Shown here one piece after another: positions 5,808 through 7,476 of a stretch of 7,476 nucleotides of DNA. The notes under the pieces are model-generated. The model was not told where the DNA came from. It saw nothing but the letters and a program-made list of their open reading frames with translations, and made no database searches. Each line of letters begins with the position of its first letter. The first letter of the stretch is position 1. Origin of the DNA: a bacterium. GTDB taxonomy: Bacteria > T1Sed10-126. The DNA lies in contig PWHN01000008.1 in NCBI GenBank assembly GCA_003554945.1, forward strand, positions 1 through 7,476. Reading direction: 5' to 3'. Made by a program: the position numbers and the translations under genes.

Positions 5808-5894
5808 GGAGGGGTAGCAAAGTCTGGTCAAATGCAGCAGACTGTAAATCTGCTGGCCGATGTGCCTTCGCAGGTTCAAATCCTGCCCCCTCCA
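5808..5894 (+). tRNA. tRNA-Tyr (anticodon GTA)
   Basis: This is a class II tRNA of 87 bases with a long variable arm. The acceptor stem is GGAGGGG/CCCCTCC with discriminator A. The short D stem is GCA/TGC, with GG in the loop. The anticodon stem GCAGA/TCTGC holds loop CTGTAAA with GTA at 5844-5846. The variable arm spans 5854-5869 and contains a GGC/GCC stem. The T arm is GCAGG-TTCAAAT-CCTGC. No CCA is encoded. In E. coli the homologous gene directly follows tRNA-Thr(TGT); here a repeat island separates them. Confidence 0.97.
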
Positions 5895-6228
5895 CTTTTC
5901 TTTTTTCCTTCCACCTTGAAGCTGTTTACGGAAAAAAACAACATCCTGCGCACATCGGGGCAGTTCTTTTTCACCCGCCCGCAAGCTAATCAGATATTTC
6001 TCTCAAAATTTGGAATTAGGTCCGAACATTTAGACCAGGTGCGCAAGTTGTTATCGTGGGATTCAGTCCTGCATAACTACTTCAAACCACCTTCCCGTCA
6101 GGAAAACAAAATCTTACAACCCGGGCAACTACTTCAAAGTATTTTGACGTAGTTGCGGAGGTGCCACATAAAACGCAGGAAGACCTGTTTGTAGGGGAAC
6201 TTGCTAACGTTATTTAGGGTGATTTTTA
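5895..6228. other. Gene-free stretch with one strong hairpin
   Basis: I see no convincing gene here; the open frames either run through tRNA-Tyr or have no family features. There is a hairpin at 6125-6156: GCAACTAC (6125-6132) pairs with GTAGTTGC (6149-6156), then one mismatch, then TCAAA/TTTGA (6134-6138/6143-6147) around a GTAT loop. The left arm sequence AACTACTTCAAA also occurs at 6075-6086, 52 bp upstream. No T tract follows the hairpin, so it is not a standard terminator. The T-rich sequence just after tRNA-Tyr (about 5895-5908) could aid termination of the tRNA transcript. No tRNA-Gly or tuf gene follows tRNA-Tyr. Confidence 0.6.
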
Positions 6229-6257
6229 TAGACAAACAAAAACATAAAATATATACT
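6229..6257 (+). promoter_or_regulatory. Sigma-70-like promoter candidate
   Basis: TAGACA (6229-6234, five of six) and TATACT (6252-6257, five of six) are separated by 17 bases in an AT-rich context. Transcription would start near 6264 and leave an approximately 210-base leader before the ATG at 6473. An open frame across this leader shows no family features. This would drive the zinc-ribbon membrane protein gene. Confidence 0.5.
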
Positions 6258-6472
6258 TTAAAAAGGCAGAAGGGTAGAAAAATTACTGTCTCACCGTTAA
6301 TGTCGGGGCAGGACAGGCAACCTAATATTTTAACAGCTCTGGATTCCGGCGCTGTCCGTATTCAGGCGGGTTTTCAATTTGCTGTTATCAGAAAGTTCCG
6401 GCCGTGGTTTATTGAAAGCTGGACTACCGGTTTGTCTTTCAGTTGGCTGGTCGAAACGGGGAGTTGTTTTAT

Positions 6473-7334
6473 ATGAACGTGACGCTGCTAATGATTTTGA
6501 TGTTTGTCGGTGGTGTGTTATTTTTTCTTTTTTTATACAGTTTAGATATGCCCAAAAAAAGCTGGCAAAAATATGCTGACCAGAAAAATTTTTTCTATCA
6601 ATGCAAATACGACGGTCTGTTGGGAAACTCTCCCCGAATAAAAGGGAAAGTGGACGGTTTTGTTTTTGAGCTTAAAATTGAATCAAGAGGGGGGGCACCA
6701 TCTGGAACACTTCACCCGGTTCACTTTTACTTTGCCTTTTAAAACAAATTTTACAATGGCAATCAACGACGAGGGTAATATTCTTTCGAAAACGGTTCGC
6801 AGGCTGGGCTTAAGGGAAGATGTAAAAACAGGAAACAGTAACTTTGACGAGCGGTTTCGTGTTAAAACTTCCGACCCGGAGAAATGTCGCGAAATTTTGA
6901 GCGGAGAAATTCAATTAGAATTACTTGGAATTGACAGGTTAGAACTAAGATGTGAAGGGGAGCAGGTTCGCATCTTATCGCACGGTATTCTTGAAGAACC
7001 GGCAGTTCTCGACAAGTTTTTGCAATTAGGAAAAGATATATCTCACTGCGTGGCCACCTCAACCGTCCCGGCAGCGCCACCCCCTCCCGCCCCGGATCAG
7101 GTTCCGAAAACAGAAGAGCGTCGAACCAGTTTTAGTCAATATCTGTTTGAAGGATCAACTTCCACTGCGGACGCTTCAAGTGGAGAAGAAACGGAGGCAA
7201 ATGTATCTGTTGAGGCGGGAAATTACAGTGCGAGGCAAGATGCCCAGGAGGAAGTTCGCTGTCCGGAATGCCGGCAGACAATCGCAGAAAATTTATTGAG
7301 CTGTCCTTTCTGTGGACATGAACTTATCAGTTGA
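6473..7334 (+). pseudogene. Membrane-anchored zinc-ribbon protein, split by a frameshift at a G7 run
   Basis: The reading frame from ATG 6473 (GGGGAG nine bases upstream) ends early at 6742, giving 89 residues. One base fewer in the run of seven Gs at 6689-6695 would join it to the frame that runs to 7334, giving 286 residues. The joined protein would have an N-terminal membrane helix (about 3-24, LLMILMFVGGVLFFLFLYSL), a cytoplasmic beta-rich domain continuing across the break (FELKIESRGG then HHLEHFTRFTFTLPF), the motif FDERFRVKTSDPEKCREIL (124-142), a Pro/Ser/Glu-rich linker (195-260), and a zinc ribbon CPEC-x10-CPFC (263-280). The downstream frame has no good start of its own near the break, supporting a single original gene. 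It may be a true pseudogene, a slippage-expressed gene or a sequencing error. I do not know the function; FDxxFxVk-DPe patterns occur in uncharacterised membrane-anchored bacterial proteins. Confidence 0.8.
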
Positions 7335-7343
7335 AAAAGCGGT

Positions 7344-7440
7344 AAGGGTTCTAATTAGACCCTCTCCGAAAAGGGTTAAACATCTCCTCCCCCTTGAGGG
7401 GGGAGGATTAAGGTGGGGGTGAAGAGGCCTCGTAGAGGCC
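7344..7440. repeat. GC-rich palindromes, dispersed-repeat-like, at the window end
   Basis: Several palindromes follow one another after the zinc-ribbon gene. AAGGGT (7344-7349), ACCCT (7359-7363) and a second AAGGGT (7371-7376) can form alternative stems. TCCTCCCCC (7385-7393) pairs with GGGGGAGGA (7399-7407) around loop TTGAG. GGCCTC (7426-7431) pairs with GAGGCC (7435-7440) around GTA. The sequence AAGGTGGGGGTGA (7410-7422) is answered by TCCCCCTCACCCT near 7463-7475 in inverse orientation, so the repeat may continue past the window. None is followed by a T run, although the first hairpins could help end the upstream transcript. Confidence 0.55.
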
Positions 7441-7476
7441 GAACAACGGTTGTGACGTTTTATCCCCCTCACCCTA

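Noticed and set aside
5778-6152. Open frames on both strands across tRNA-Tyr (minus 5778-5984 and plus 5832-6152)
   Set aside because: They translate the tRNA gene and its flanks; the minus-strand one gives the well-known spurious RGQDLNLR-type peptide.
6201-6476. 91-residue open frame upstream of the zinc-ribbon gene
   Set aside because: It has no recognisable domain, it spans the promoter candidate, and it has no clear ribosome binding site.

Overview
This is a chromosomal stretch of a bacterium. It carries housekeeping translation genes (cysteinyl-tRNA synthetase, an rRNA 2'-O-methyltransferase, two tRNAs) set among several kinds of repeated and palindromic DNA. All genes use bacterial start sites with Shine-Dalgarno sequences, and neither tRNA encodes its CCA end. 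I cannot place the organism from sequence alone. The four-helix-bundle gene, the REP-like hairpins and the repeat-rich spacers suggest an environmental, possibly uncultured lineage, but that is only an impression.

Left part (1-3748): a tight plus-strand cluster of cysS, rlmB and a tryptophan-rich protein of unknown role whose C-terminal ~75 residues resemble the FliG C-terminal domain. Both gene junctions overlap by the same eight bases, so translation is probably coupled. The cluster is bracketed by two copies, in opposite orientation, of a structured element (1-110 and 3620-3748). The two copies share short single-stranded blocks but have different, still complementary stem sequences. This is the strongest candidate here for an undescribed structured RNA or palindromic mobile element.

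Middle part (3749-5894): a minus-strand inositol-monophosphatase-family gene converges on the second structured element. A spacer with two REP-like hairpins follows, then tRNA-Thr(TGT), then an island of about 785 bp, then tRNA-Tyr(GTA). The island holds one S23/four-helix-bundle gene. It is bounded by 44-bp imperfect inverted repeats built of 8-bp units, and its right end is a four-copy 61-bp tandem repeat. A tRNA-Thr(TGT)/tRNA-Tyr(GTA) pair is adjacent in E. coli (thrU-tyrU) and other bacteria, so the island looks like an insertion between them.

Right part (5895-7476): a mostly gene-free stretch with one good hairpin and a plausible sigma-70-type promoter. It leads to a gene for a membrane-anchored protein with a C-terminal zinc ribbon, split by a one-base frameshift at a run of seven Gs. 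The window ends in GC-rich palindromes that look like another dispersed repeat family.

The cysS-rlmB genes and the tRNAs serve translation. The FliG-like protein, the phosphatase and the island are not obviously part of one pathway. No phage, CRISPR, transposase or toxin-antitoxin genes are seen.
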